From positions 10,358,103-10,422,102 of the forward strand of contig JAULJL010000040.1 in the NCBI GenBank assembly GCA_030761205.1: a stretch of DNA of 64,000 nucleotides, read 5' to 3'. Positions 48,201-60,990 of this stretch are shown in pieces; the first letter of the stretch is position 1; each line of letters begins with the position of its first letter. The stretch comes from Fremontodendron californicum. Taxonomy: Eukaryota; Streptophyta; Magnoliopsida; Malvales; Malvaceae. The position numbers and the translations under genes are program-made. Below the pieces are notes generated by a model, which saw only the letters and a list, made by a program, of their open reading frames with translations, did no database searches and was not told where the DNA came from.

Positions 48201-48839
48201 ACTTAATCTAATTAACAAACGTTAATTTTTGTTTAAGACATTTAGACATTTAATTTGGTCTGAGTCTTTAAAGTGTAATTGAAATTTGACATGTCTGGTT
48301 GTTAAATTAATTTTTTCGAGATATCGTAATTTGGATCAAATATTGTTTAATTCAAATTTGGATTAAAGTCAGGTTTCAAATTTAAAGTTAAAATTTATTA
48401 AACATGATCTTAATCCAAATTTTAGACCTTGAATTGGGTATTATATCTCATTTTATGTTTGAGCCTTTGAGGTCAAATTACTTTTTGAGCCTTAAATTTA
48501 TTTTTAGGATTTTGAATTTGGGATTCATTGTAGTTTTGCACTTTAGATCCAATTTTGTTTTGTGCTTTGGATCTAATTTGAGGCAACCACGTTTTTTATT
48601 TTATTTTATTCATTTCTTTCTCTTTCCTTTTTTATTTCATTTTTTATTTTTTTTTATTATAATTCATATTTTCTTTTTTACTTCTTTTTCTTTTGACCAC
48701 TAAAAAAATAGAAAACTAAACAAAAACACCCAAAGCTTAAAGACTTTGAATCCAAAATTAAAAAGACGTCTTTTCAGTTTTGAAATTTGAGTTTGAATAA
48801 GACAAAGAAATTCAAATCAGAATAACCAGAACTTTGTAA
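48201..48839. other. Intergenic sequence
   Basis: AT-rich, no gene recognised; the open frame 48404-48703 is of low complexity and has no recognised domain. Confidence 0.5.
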
Positions 48840-48935
48840 CAAAAAACTCCACTATTTAAAGCAACCACCAACCTAACACAGAACACACAATCATCAATAA
48901 TTCAATCAACAATCGCAGAAAAAAATTCTGGTAAT
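48840..48935 (+). promoter_or_regulatory. Possible orphan promoter and leader
   Basis: CTATTTAAAG (about 48851) followed by a CA-rich stretch (AACACAGAACACACAATC) and a GGTAATG that could be a splice donor (48930) looks like a TATA box, transcribed leader and first-exon end of a plant gene. No coding exon follows before retrotransposon sequence. Confidence 0.3.
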
Positions 48936-49689
48936 GAATGTTTTCTGGGGTTTTTGGATATTTCTTAGGATTTCTAGTTGAATTTTTCTTTGTTAATTTT
49001 TTGGTTTTTTTGAAGTTAACAATGTGGGAAGGAAAATTAATTTTATTGGGTAACCTTTTGGTGTTCTGAAGGATTAGGCAGTGTTTTTTTTTTTTTTTAA
49101 ATCAAACATGGATCTATGATTTTCTATACGGTTTTAGGTGAAAAAAAAACTCGAAAAAGTGAAAGAGGAAGTTATAAGGATTTGGAAAAACTATTTTTTA
49201 GGATTCTAGGCAACACCAATGGTGATCGGTGGCCGACGACAATGTTTACAATGGAGGTTGACCAGATTATGTGTTTAGAACCTTTAGGTTGAATGCAGGT
49301 GGTGGTGTTCTTGGGGAGGAAATAATTGTAATTAAGTAATTTTCTAAAAAGTTTCTAGATGAGAATTTTTTTTTCTAAATTTTACCAATATGATGCAGAC
49401 TTTAGAAAAACTATTTCAATAATAGAGATTGATATTTATTTCCAAAAAAAAAAAAAACATTTTCATAAAATATAAATATTCCAACAATTGAGCCTTTTCA
49501 AGGAGAAAATTAGTTCTCTTGAATACTTATCAGGTGAGAAAATTTCTAAAAAAACTTTCCAAATCATTGGAAAAAGGTCTAAGAATTTTTTCAATATTTT
49601 AACATTTAGATAAAACATTCCGACGACGAAGCTTCTTCAAGGAAAAAATTAATTCTCTTGAATACTTCTAAGGTGAGAAAATTTCTCAC
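48936..49689. other. Unassigned sequence with a short direct repeat
   Basis: Two similar ~65-bp blocks with TTCTCTTGAATACTT and AGGTGAGAAAATTTCT lie at about 49485-49555 and 49625-49695. A CACATGGGGGACAAG stretch follows the second. It may be retrotransposon 3' sequence, but the family is not identified. Confidence 0.4.
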
Positions 49690-50673
49690 ACTCCACATGG
49701 GGGACAAGTATGAAGAAATATCTTTTCGAAAAAAAAGTATGATCGATTAGATCTTATTTCAAAGCCATGGATGAATGCCTTATGTCAAGAGGAAAATGTT
49801 GAAATGGATTGAGTTCCCAAAATTTCTGAACTCGCTTCATGAGAAAAATGAAAAAAAAATTTGAAAAATGAAAAAAAAAGAAAAAAGAAAAAATAACATG
49901 TTTCAAGAAGAAAAAAGGACAAAAGTCCTCATGAAAAGAAATGATCATTGATTTGATTACCTTTAAGCAGTATTTTGGCCCATTTTATCCATTCTTTCAT
50001 AACCCTAGCCTATATTACGTACTTTAAAAGTTTATTTTGATCCAGTGCGGATACTTAACTTGACGAGCTTTCTCCTCGGGCTTTACCCCTTCCCTTGTCA
50101 CCTTGAATTATCATTTTATTCTAGATGAGTTTTGAATTCTCAAGTGCATGGTAGAATAACCCCCCCAAAAAAAGAAAAAGAATGAAGCTCTAGGGTGAAA
50201 CCAAAAAAAAGAAAATAGTCTAGAGCAAAATTGAAAAGCAAGTCAAGAAATTTCTATGCATAATTATGCCAAGACTCCAACAAGAACAAAGAAGCACCAG
50301 AAAAATGACATTTTGAATTAATCAATGAGCACTAAACACTTTTGAAAAATCCAAGAAGATCAACACCATTTTGAGGATTAGTTTTGAATTTTGAATCCTA
50401 TTTTTTTCTTTCCAAAAATTTTAAGCCCATCATAACTAGCCTTGATATTTGTTGAAATTCCACATATCTAGAAACTAAGAAAGAGTGGCAAAATGAATTG
50501 TATTTAAAAAAAATCTTTTTTTATGAAAACTTTATTTTTCAAAGAACTCATGTTTCATTTGTGAATCTAGATGAAAAAATATTGATCTTCCTTGACAAAG
50601 TCTTTCCGATGACCAAAATCTTAACATACCAAAATATCTAAGTCACTTGAAAAGGCCAAATTGTGATTCACAT
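49690..50673 (+). mobile_element. Fragment of a Tat-type 3' untranslated region (X)
   Basis: Colinear with 19850-20200 in element A and with 59070-59800 in element Y: for example GATTTGATTACC..AAGCAGTATTTTGG, CCTATATTACGTACTTTAAA, and GAATTCTCAAGTGCATGGTAGA. It stops at the LTR start 50674 without a polypurine tract, so the LTR either inserted into it or was joined to it by recombination. Confidence 0.7.
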
Positions 50674-53600
50674 TGTAGACTCCAATGTTGTTCAAGCCCT
50701 TAAACAAGGTATGTTTTCCATCAACTTAGATTTTCCTAAGCTTACATCTTTTTCATGGCCTAGTGACTTAACATTCGGGTTTGTTAAAGTGGACATGCTG
50801 TTTTTGGCACTTCGGATCGAAAAAGTCAAAATTGACCAAAAAGTCAAAGTCAAAGGTAAAAAAATCAACTTTGGAAAATCAAGATTAAAGAGGAAATTTG
50901 GTGTTAAAGAAGAAATCTTGATGATTTTAAGGTCAACTTTGAATCTTAAAGTGATGAGATTACATGGAAGTGAAGTGAACAAAAATGTTGGAAAAGACGT
51001 GATGGGTTCAACCAAGGTGTTTAAGGCAAGGGGGAGGACCATTATTTTTATCCAAATGATTGACAAATGTTGGTGGAGATATGGAGCCTAGTTATCCAAG
51101 TGAATGGCAAATTTTTGGTGGAAATATGGAAGCCTATTTTTGCTTAAGTAATGGAAATTTTGGTGGAAATATGGAAGCCCATTTTTTTAATGACCAAGTG
51201 GTAGGTTTTGGTGGAAGATAATGGCCCATTTTTCAAGGCCAAACAAAAGATGATGGGTAGAAAAAAGGATACCCTTACTTGTGTAAAAAAATATGAAGAG
51301 CCCAACTTTAAGAATCCATATAGGATTTTTTTTGGTGGAGGGCCCAAACTTAAGGCCCATGCAGAAAAATGGATGATAGAAAGACGGTGAGTTTAGAATT
51401 AAATAAGAGTTGTAGGAGCATGATGTAAATAAATGAGGCAAAGTTGTAATTAAAAAGTAAGAGTGGAAAGTGTCCTTGGAAGGTCTAAATGACATGTTTA
51501 GTAAATAAATGGATAGGTTATAAGAACAAAAGACCTGAGTCATCATATTTAGTACATGAGTTGGCATTTTTGGCCAATGAAGAGCACTCTTAATGGGTAA
51601 GGAAGAAAGCTCATTAGTTAAGCCATGTGATCATGCCACTTGGCTAAAAAAAAAAAAGATGACACTAAAAGCTAGAATGAGATATTTTTGGAGAAAAAAA
51701 TCAATAGACCATGGGAGGCATTTAAGGCCATTTGGCCAAGTGTATGGGGGGCTCGAATATATTTTTAGGGCTGCCAAGGCAGTATCTAGGGGAAGAAAAA
51801 GAGATAAAAAAAGAAGAAAAAAGGAAGAGGAAAAAAGGAGAAAGGATGAGAAGGTAGGGAGGTTTTTGGAGAAGCTTACTTAGATAGCTTACTTTTCTTT
51901 TCTTCTTCTTTACTTTTCTATTAATTTCAAGCTCTTTTCTTCTTCTTCAGTATGTTATTTTCATCTTATTTCCTTCTTGAAATCAAAAGGTTGTGAGCTT
52001 GACGATCTTAAATCGTTCCAAGTGATGGTTAGGCTAGATTAACATCCAAGAGGCCAACCTTAAGCCAACCTTTGTTCTTGTTGTTTATCTATGCTTTTTG
52101 GCTTATATCTTTTCATTTTTGTATGAATACTTTGCTAGATATGAGTTTATTGTGGAGCATTTTTCATGTTACATAATTATTTTTCTTGTTGGAAAAGTGA
52201 TTTTGAGCTTGATAATCTTGGATTCTTCCAAGAGATGGTTAGGCCGGATTAAAATCCAAGAGGCTAACCTTGAACCAATCACTTTGTTTGCATTAAAACA
52301 TGTTTTTAAATGATTTTCAACATGATTTTGGTTAAGATTAATCAATGGTCACATAGCCAAAATCTTTTTTTTAAGTGTTGGAAAAAAGTAATGTTTCAAA
52401 GGTTGGATAAGTTAATTTTGGGCAATGAATTCAATGCATTTTTTTGTCAAAATATAAAAACTGTTTTAACCTCATTTAATATGCCCTTAGATGAATTCAT
52501 GATTAAAATTCAGACTTTTTTGAGTTTTTCTTAAGGGTTTAAAAAAAATAATTTTTACAAAACCGTTTTTAGATGGATATGCTGATTTTTGAGCAACTTG
52601 AGTCTATGCATTTCTTGTCCAAAAAAAAAAAACTGTTTTAACCTCATTTAGTACACTCTAGGGTGGACTTATGGTTAAAATTTTAAATTTTTTTGAGTTT
52701 TTCTTAAAGGTTAAAAAAATAGTTTTGATAAAATCGATTTTTGGAGGTTAAAACTAGCTTTAAAACAAGTTAAAGGCCAAAAATTTTTCTGCACTAGGGG
52801 GCTGGTCGAGACCTATAGGGGGACTGTTCTAGGTCGTGTTTGATCATTCAAGGTTAAAAAAAATAAGGTTTTGTTAAATCGAGTTATGGGTAGTTAAAAC
52901 GAGTTTCCAAATCGAGCTAAAATTGGGTCATTTTAGCCCTTGGACGCTTCGCCCAACCTTGTTTTCTTTTACAAAAATTGCATCTGTGTTTTTTATGATT
53001 TTAGAACATTGCATTAAGACTCTCTTAAAGGTACTCGGATGCCAAACAATGGCATTCGGATATTCCCTTAAATCGAGCTAAAATTCACTTCCAAAATCTT
53101 TCGATATTATTATTCCAATTTAAGTTTCTTTCAAAGGTGTTAGGATACCTCCTTAGGTTTTCTGATGCCCTCTCTTCAAGGAGGAAACACATTCCAACAT
53201 GGTCCCGTTTTCATGCATTTCAGATTTAAATAAATATTTTTAAAATTTTGCATATAACGTGCTTTCTCGATTTCATAGACATTTGGCGAGAATTATTTCT
53301 TAATCTTTGCCGTTGCCGGGGAGGTGAGGAAATATTTTAATGTACGTGTTTATGAAATATAAAGTACAGTTCTTGTTTTACTCGAAATTATATAAATGTT
53401 ATGTGAAGAAATTATTTTCCAAACTTTGCTGGGTTTTGCCGGGGAGTGCGATAATATTTTCTGACACATGCCATTTATGTAATTTCTCAAAGAAAATTCA
53501 TGAATAAGAATGATTTTTTTAATATGGTTATGTGCATATATTTGTTTATTTATGATGTTTAAAAATTGATATTCATATTAATTTTATGTTCATATTATTT

Positions 53601-54712
53601 GTTAATTTCTATTCATACTTTTCTTGTTATTGATAATTAATTATTGATATTTATGTTAATTTTTGTTTATGCTATGTTATAATAAATGCTTATCCCATTT
53701 TTTTATTATAGTTTCACATAAATATTGCCTTGACTATTCATGTTTTCTTAAAAAATTTAGTACATAAAAATGACATTTTAATAATAAATGAGGCAATATT
53801 CAAGAGTTAAAATAATTCATGAGTTCTATGCTTGGTCTGCCGAGGAGAATATCATCAATTATCATTAATAATGGAACATCATTTTCTAAAAGGAAGGATG
53901 ATACGGATATTTTCAAAATAATTTTTTTTTTCATATTTTGCCGGGTCTGTCGGGGAATATGGAAAAATTGTGTTAATAAATTTCGTATCATTCTCAAATA
54001 TTATAATTGTTTTTAGAAGGGAATTATTTTTAAATACCAAAATTAAACCAACTTTTATCGAGACTTAATGATAACACATGATTAATAGGGTATCATTTTA
54101 TACGGGCATTGTGGGAGTGCTAATACCTTCCCCGTGATGTCACCGATTCCCGAACCCGCGTTTCGATTTTCTCTAGTTTAACGTGGATCTTAAAATTGGT
54201 TTTTAGAAATGTTTTAATTAATTTTTAAACTGTTTTATAAAATTCAGTTTTAATAGGTGACCGATCACACCTAGCCAAAAAAAGATCGGTGGCGACTCCA
54301 TTTATTTGAGGTTGTTCTAAAACCCTCATATCATTTACGAGGAACCAACTATTTCTTTTTCTCTCCCCCTTAACATCATTTAGCAGTGCGAGATCGTTAT
54401 GACACACATGATTCATTCTTAGTAGTGATCACTGGTTTTCAAGTGATCCAAGTGTCACACTTTTCCAAGAAATGGAGAATTGATTTTTGTTTTGGGCATG
54501 AAAAACAATGATGTGGAGCAATTTTCTATTGCCATTTGATATGGAGGCATGATTGAAAAAATGAAAAATAAGAAAAGTTTTTTATTGTCTTGGGGCAATT
54601 ATCAATTTTTCAAGAGTGTTCAAAACAAAGCATGAAAACATTCAGCTTTGAAATGATGCATATATGAGTGAGAGACAATTTATTTCTGGACCAATGTGAG
54701 ATCGTTATGACA
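50674..54712 (+). repeat. LTR of element Y
   Basis: Starts TGTAGACTCC, ends TTATGACA three bases before the PBS; 4,039 bp. It aligns with LTR Z and more distantly with LTR A. W-box-like elements lie at 50824-50853. It has an internal duplication of the TGGTTAGGC..GATTAA block (about 52015 and 52230) and a ~172-bp tandem duplication near 52411-52730. The conserved block GTGCTAATACCTTCCCC is at 54116 onward. TGGCGACTCC occurs at 54290-54299, and the end motif GAGATCGTTATGACA is present twice, at about 54389-54403 and 54698-54712. Confidence 0.85.
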
Positions 54713-54715
54713 GCT

Positions 54716-54733
54716 TGGCGACTCCACTGGGGA
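54716..54733 (+). other. Primer binding site of element Y (tRNA-Arg type)
   Basis: TGGCGACTCCACTGGGGA, one mismatch to the complement of the plant tRNA-Arg(ACG) 3' end, three bases after the LTR. Confidence 0.85.
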
Positions 54734-56213
54734 CTTTTGAGAGTTAGGCCTAAAATTAATCATATGTTATCAAAAGTCTTGGTTTGTTGGTTTTAATCGA
54801 TATTTAATTATAATTCCCATGTTTTTTAAAAATTAAAGGGGATTTCTTTTAAAAAAAAAAAAAGTTTTTGAATGAATTCACCTACATGCATATTATTATT
54901 GCTCTCTGGTTAATTAGTGTCTTACATTATTTGATCTTTATTTTAAATAAATTGTTGGGGTAAGGGTTGTAGAATAGATGATGAAAGGTTTGTTTGTTCC
55001 TCCTTACACACTACATCCGCATTTTCATAACATGAACTCTATACCCGGGTTCCATCCTTTAAGTGGAAGTAAAGTAGCTACGCTCTCATGATGATCCTCC
55101 GATGGGCTAGGAAAAATATACTCTAACAAATTGAACCTTTTCCTTTGGATCGGGGTGCCTTACTAGCCTTCACAAGAGACAGTGAGGAACAATTTGAGGC
55201 CTTTAGAACCTAATTTACCCATATATAGTGAGCCATATGAAGCCAGCATAGGCGAAGCCCTGTCGAATTTTCGTTAGATACACCGAAGCTAAGAACACAT
55301 GGAGGAACACTTCCGACCTTTTGCTATTTGTTCTACATTTCGAATAAGCATCGTAAACTGAGCAAGGATAAACGTACATCGCCCGTAATAAGTTTAACAT
55401 TCTGCCTCAAAGGCACCTTAATGCCTAAATAAGTAGATATTGTTGGGGCAAATGTCCATTAACTTTTTGAAGTTGTAAATGTAAAAATTATTTTCTTCAA
55501 GCATTTTTGCATTTTGTACATTTCAAACATTAATCATCATTACATCCATGCATATGTAAATAGAGCATGTACATTTATGGCTGTATTTTTTATCTAATGG
55601 TAATAATAGTCTCATTTGATAATTGCATAAACATTCGTTAATTAATTAAATAAAAATTGTAGACCGGTAGTGTTGAATAAACATTTGGACACTCGTGCCA
55701 TAATAAGATCCACTACCCCAAAATGTTTTGATATAAATTAATTTTGGAAAATAATATTTTGGTTTTTGCGGGGAACACATGTTTCAAGAAAACTCGTGGA
55801 TTAAATTTGGGGGCAAATCTTCCATATTAATTTTTTTTTGAATAATTAAGAGTGGTCCCACCAATTTAATTTAATTGTTGTATGATTTTTTTTGTATATA
55901 TTAATGCATTAATTTGTTTATTCTTCGCATGCATCATATTGATATCATGTTGCATTCATAACATACATGGTCATTCATTATAGAAGGCATTTGTGACATA
56001 CATGATCATTCACTGTATATGTCCGTGCATTAATTTATTTATTCTTTACATGCATCAAGTTGGCATCAAATTGCATTCATGGCTCATTCATCATGAAACA
56101 CATTTGAGGGATAAAACAGAAGTTGGCTTAGCTTTAAGAGTTTTTGAAGAAAATTCTATTCCAAATCAGAGGTATAAGATATACTGAGCACCTTTATAAC
56201 ACAAGCCAAAGCT
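54734..56213 (+). other. 5' leader of element Y
   Basis: Matches the element A leader in its first ~600 bases. The extra ORF present in A is not detected. A ~118-bp duplication with GCATTAATTT..TTATTCTT and CATGCATCA lies at about 55899-56130. No coding sequence is supported before 56214. Confidence 0.65.
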
Positions 56214-57682
56214 ATGGAGAATGAACAAATGGCTCGGATAGAAAGAATGGAGAGAGGACAGAAAGAATTACAAGAATAAATGGCAAGGTCCCAGGAAGAA
56301 TCGAGAGAACAGATGACTAAACTCATGGAACGGGTGTCTACCGCGATCAAGGGAAAAAGATACACTGAAACTTGGCCGCTAGAGAAAGAGTCAGACTGAG
56401 GTTGTACTGTTAAATGGCCAGTCTTTTTAGAACACAACCATTCCCGTCAACGTCCTGAACTTAGATGATCTGACTGAACAAGCAAAGTTGAAAATGGTTG
56501 CATTGAATAGGGCTGAGTCATTCCCAAGGGAAATATTAGCTGTTAGATGAAAGGCTCCGGGCAATAGAAGGCACAAATGTATTTGGGAGTATAGATGCAA
56601 ACGAACTTTGCTTGGTCCCCAATTTAGTCATCCCTCATAAATTCAAGGTCCCTGACTTTGAGAAATATGACGGGACAAGATCCACAGCCCATATCATTAT
56701 GTTTCGTCGAATAATGACGGGCCATACGGATAATGATAAGCTTTTGATCCACTATTTTCAGGATAGCCTCAACAGATCCGCGATTAGGTGGTATAATCAG
56801 TTAAGCAAGGATCGGATTCGATCTTAGAATAATTTGGCTAAAGCTTTTCTAAACCAATATAAGCATGTGACCATAGGTGGAGAAAAAGGTTACTGAGAGC
56901 TTCAAAGAGTATGCTCATAGGTGGAGAGACATGGCCACCCAAGTACGACTGCCCCTGACTAAGAAGAAAACCACTGTTCTTTTCATGAATACACTGCAGG
57001 CCCCGTACTATGATAAACTCGTCAGCATTGCCACGAAATATTTTGCAAACATGGTAATCTCCAGGGAGATGATTGAAAATGCTATCAAGAATGGGAAACT
57101 CAAAGGAGATAAGACATCCTATACCAAGGGAAACGGGCCACCCAAAAAGAAGGAGAAAGATGTCTAAGCTATGGGAAGTTTTGTCTCGTATCTTCAGCTC
57201 CCCTCATACCAGCCATTCAGCCCTTCTATAAACACCATATACCAAGGTCCATACTTATACTCGATGGCCTCTCAATATCCAGCAAATATTCAAACTCTTG
57301 CCAGCCAGAGTAAACCAAGAGCATCCGAAAAAGAGATCGGTTTGAGCCACTCCCCATGCCTTACTCTAAATTGTTACCCCAACTTGTTGAAGAGCAACTT
57401 CTCATTAAAGTTTAAGTGGAGCCTATCCAACTCCCATACCGGAGCTGGTATGACGAGAATGCATATTGCGATTATCGTTCTGAGATTCGAGGACATTCCA
57501 CAGAAAATTGCATATCTCTAAAACGGAAGGTTCAAGCACTCATCAATGACAAGCGGTTAGATATGGGGAAGAAACAAAGGTCAAACGATGTGGAGAATCC
57601 GCTATTTGTGCATTGTGAGACAAATGTGGATGTCATAATGGGGGAGGAAGGCATAAAGGTTGAAGGGAGTACTAAGGAATAG
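56214..57682 (+). pseudogene. gag: Gag of element Y, decayed
   Basis: Starts MENEQMARIERMERGQKELQ, like gag A. The capsid part is in frame 56612-56827 (IPHKFKVPDFEKYDGT, MTGHTDNDKLLIHYFQDSL, RWYNQLSKDRI) and 56877-57167 (SFKEYAHRWRDMATQVRLPL, TTVLFMNTLQAPYYDKLVS). The zinc-knuckle region is in 57416-57682 (RSWYDENAYCDYRSEIRGHS), where the usual His of the motif reads Arg. Stops and frameshifts separate the pieces. Nothing of protease, RT, RNase H or integrase follows. Confidence 0.85.
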
Positions 57683-60229
57683 TTGGTTTTGGATTATGGA
57701 AAACATGTCAATAGGGGAATTTCTGATGCATGTAGTTTCGCACCTTATGATGAAAGCACTTGTCTTATGTTGACATCTATGTGAAATAAATAAATTTTGA
57801 GCTTTAAATGCTTTATGCCATATTGTGTTTTAGCATTAATTTGAATTGGCAAGAACAAACATTGATAAATTTTTTATTTTGTAAAAATTGAACAATAATA
57901 ATGTCTTTTTAAAAGAAATTTCTTTTTTCACATTAGGAAAATAATGGAGAGTCTCGAGAAAATTGATAATCATTGTTAGAAATGAGCCAATACCCTCATA
58001 CATTTCTTTCGGGCTTTTCCATGCCTAAATTATTTAAATCAAGACCACTTGAAAGACCTAATTCTTCGAGGAAGAAGAATTCAAAATTTCACAAACCATG
58101 GTGGGAATTCCTAAACTAGGCTATGAACAAAGGAACGAACATTTTGAAAAGAAAAAAAACTGTTGAGCTCTTTAGAAACTCAAACAAGTGAAATATTCTC
58201 TTAAAAATCCAGATCATGGTGATTTAATGTGCATCAAGGTTATGCTAAAACCATTCACATCTCTTCCAATAATCACAAAACACAAATTTCCCAAACATCA
58301 CTTCATGATTGATATCTCGGGGCACAATGATTAAACCAATTTTTCCTATATTCCCAGAAAAAACTTATTTTGGGTCGTATTTTTTCTTGTCACTTTAGAC
58401 AACCTAAAATAGACTTGAGATGTTCCCCGTAATGATGTAAATTCTCATAGCCAATCAAAATGGGGCATCACTTATAGATATGGTGGACAGGTGGTGGATA
58501 AGGATGAAGTAATGCATGGATTTTTGGGGCATGCATAAATCATATAAAAAAAAAGACAAAAATAAAAAATGCATAAAATGAGTGTGACATCATACATTTA
58601 ATAAATTCAAGATGGTTTCAAAGAAAAACCTTTTGTAGCATATTTTCCTTTAAGGAATGACTCTTCAGTTTAAGTGGTCATGTTTGAGATGAGAAATGGC
58701 CATCTTTCATCATCCTTTCACAAATTATAAAATTATTCCCTTTGCTACCCTTTTGAGCCGAAGGAATTCTTTTTCTTTAAACCCTGATCAAGGATCACCC
58801 TCCACACTGGAGGGCAAACGCGAGGATAGATTTCTTCAAAGATCACAAATAGACGAGTCCTAGCTCAAAGACAAATACAAGAAAAATTGAGCTCCCAAGT
58901 AAGTACGAGCTCATTCTTTCAAAGTGGAAATGCCAAACAAAAAAAAGAAAAATGTGAAAAATATGGCGAAATGAAAGCTAAGAAAAAAGAGGAAAAGAAA
59001 AAGAAAAAAAAATCAAAAGACAAAAGGAGGAGCTCAGAAAGGACAAATGTTTCAAAGGAAGAGAATCCACCTCAAGAAATGATTCTTGATTCGATCACTC
59101 TTAAAAACATTTTGGGCCTATCCATCTTTTCTTTCTGAACCCGAAACTTTGGCCTACATTACGTATCTTGAAAAGACCATTTTAATCCAGCATATCTATT
59201 TGAATTGATGGGCTTATTTCTGGAGGAACTTTTAGAAAACGTTGAGGCTTCACTCTCTTTTATTGGTTAAAACTATTCTTTTGGATAAGTTTTGAATTCT
59301 TAAATGCATGGCGAAGCATTCAAAAAATGAAATGAAAAATGGAAAGAATGAGACTCTAGGGTGAAAACCCAAAAATGGGCAGGCTCGAGAAAATAAGGAA
59401 ATTTTCGATATTCGAGGTATTGCCAAGGCTATCACTAAAGAGGATGTCATTTTGAAGAAATCAAGGAACATGTGGGAATTCCTAAACACTCGAAATTGTC
59501 AGCTCTCATTTGGAGGATTGACTTCAAAAACAAAGCCTTTTTCCTTCCAAATTGACCTTTCTAACCTTGAATATCTTGGCTAATCTTGACGTTTGTCAAA
59601 AACCCATGATCTGGAAGCTAAAAGAATGTCAAATTTGTTTGATCTTCGAAGGAATTCATGATTTCTAAAACTTGTTCCATTTGTGAGCCTAGAAGGGGCA
59701 TACATTTTTTCTTGTTGTGAAGTCTCTTGGATCAACCAAAATCCAGTTGCACCAGGTCCTTCAACTCAATTTCAAAAAGCCAAATTGACACTCGAAAAGT
59801 TTCTAACAGTGATCATCAATCTTCAAGAGATTTGGATATCACAAACTGTAGGAATAACGTCTTTGACTCAAAAGTTTCCAATAAAATGAGCAATTTTTTT
59901 TAAAGGGGAAAATAAAGAAATAATAAAATTATTTTCAAAAAAATCATTGTTTGAATAAAAATGATGTTGATATGAGACAAGGGTTCTTCTAATACAAAGG
60001 TATGGAACTACTAAGGTAGATTTTGACTTCCAGATATGAAAAGAAGAAATAGGACTCGGCAAACAAATTTTCGTGGATAAGAGTTTGAGAAATTGTCGAG
60101 GCAAAGAGATAATGCAAGATTTGAAAGGGGATGACGTCTTATGGGGCATGAGTATTCAGGATACACTTTGATTTGAAGAATATAAATGAATTGGAAAGGC
60201 TAAGCCAAACTTAAGAAAACCAGTCAGGG
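57683..60229 (+). other. 3' untranslated region of element Y
   Basis: After gag the sequence passes with no pol into Tat 3' sequence. GAGAAATGGCCATCTTTCAT near 58690 and AAGGATCACCCTCCACACTG near 58791 match element A at about 19550 and 19649. The lysine-rich open frame 58887-59138 is part of an A-rich tract and not a gene. Confidence 0.7.
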
Positions 60230-60689
60230 CATTAAGAGGTTGTGATCATATGTATCATTCATGGTCATATGCCTCATTGCATTTGCATCATTCCTTGAAA
60301 CATTTACATCAATCAAATACATTGCATTTGCATCATTCATAAGCATTTACATCTTTGATAATTGTTGCATCTACACCGTGTCATGAAGCATTTGCATAAT
60401 TTATGGGTACTTGCATTTGCACAATTTCATGAGCATCTGTATTTTATCATTACATTTACATCATTCGTTAATTTTCTCGAGCACTTGCATCATTTTCAAG
60501 ATCATTTCATCTTTATTATTGCATGGTAATTGCAGTTATACTATTCATGGATCATAAACATGTAAACAATTAAATACAACTCGAGGACATTTACATTCGC
60601 ATTTGCATCATGAAGCACTTGCACCATTCTTAATCTCTGCATTTACATCAACCAAAGATATTTGACTTTGCATCATAAAGCATTTCTGG
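60230..60689 (+). repeat. GCATTTGCATCA-type degenerate array, left part
   Basis: Many imperfect copies of CATTTGCATCAT(G)AAG. It continues at 63461-63715 after the inserted LTR element, so it is one array split by an insertion. It differs from the arrays in element A. Confidence 0.75.
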
Positions 60690-60925
60690 GGAGTCAAAAA
60701 GATCAATTTTTGGTTGCAAATAAAGAAGGCAGATTTGCCTCTGGAGCTTGTTGCAAGGAAAACTTGATGTTAAAGTATTTATTTAAAGACACTTCTTACT
60801 TGAATACCTTTCCAACGGTATTTTATATGTCTAAATCGGATAAGAAATGTTCATCCAAATCAACCGAGGAAGTGCAAGAAGATGCATTAGAAAAATCAGC
60901 AACCAGCATCGCAGTGTTAGAGTCT

Positions 60926-60990
60926 GGCGCTGCAGCGCCCAAACTTTCGAAAGCCAGCACTGCAGCATTGGGAAGCTGGCGCTGCAGCGC
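60926..60990. other. GC-rich palindromes in the LTR
   Basis: GGCGCTGCAGCGCC at 60926-60939 is a perfect 14-bp palindrome, and GCGCTGCAGCGC at 60979-60990 another, in otherwise AT-rich sequence. They can form hairpins in RNA or DNA. Confidence 0.7.

Noticed and set aside
50663..51091. 142-residue ORF at the start of LTR Y
   Set aside because: Covers the LTR start and W-box-like cluster; no domain, and the matching part of the other LTRs is not coding.
58887..59138. Lysine-rich small protein
   Set aside because: Lies in the A-rich part of the Tat 3' region, and the equivalent segment in element A is not open.
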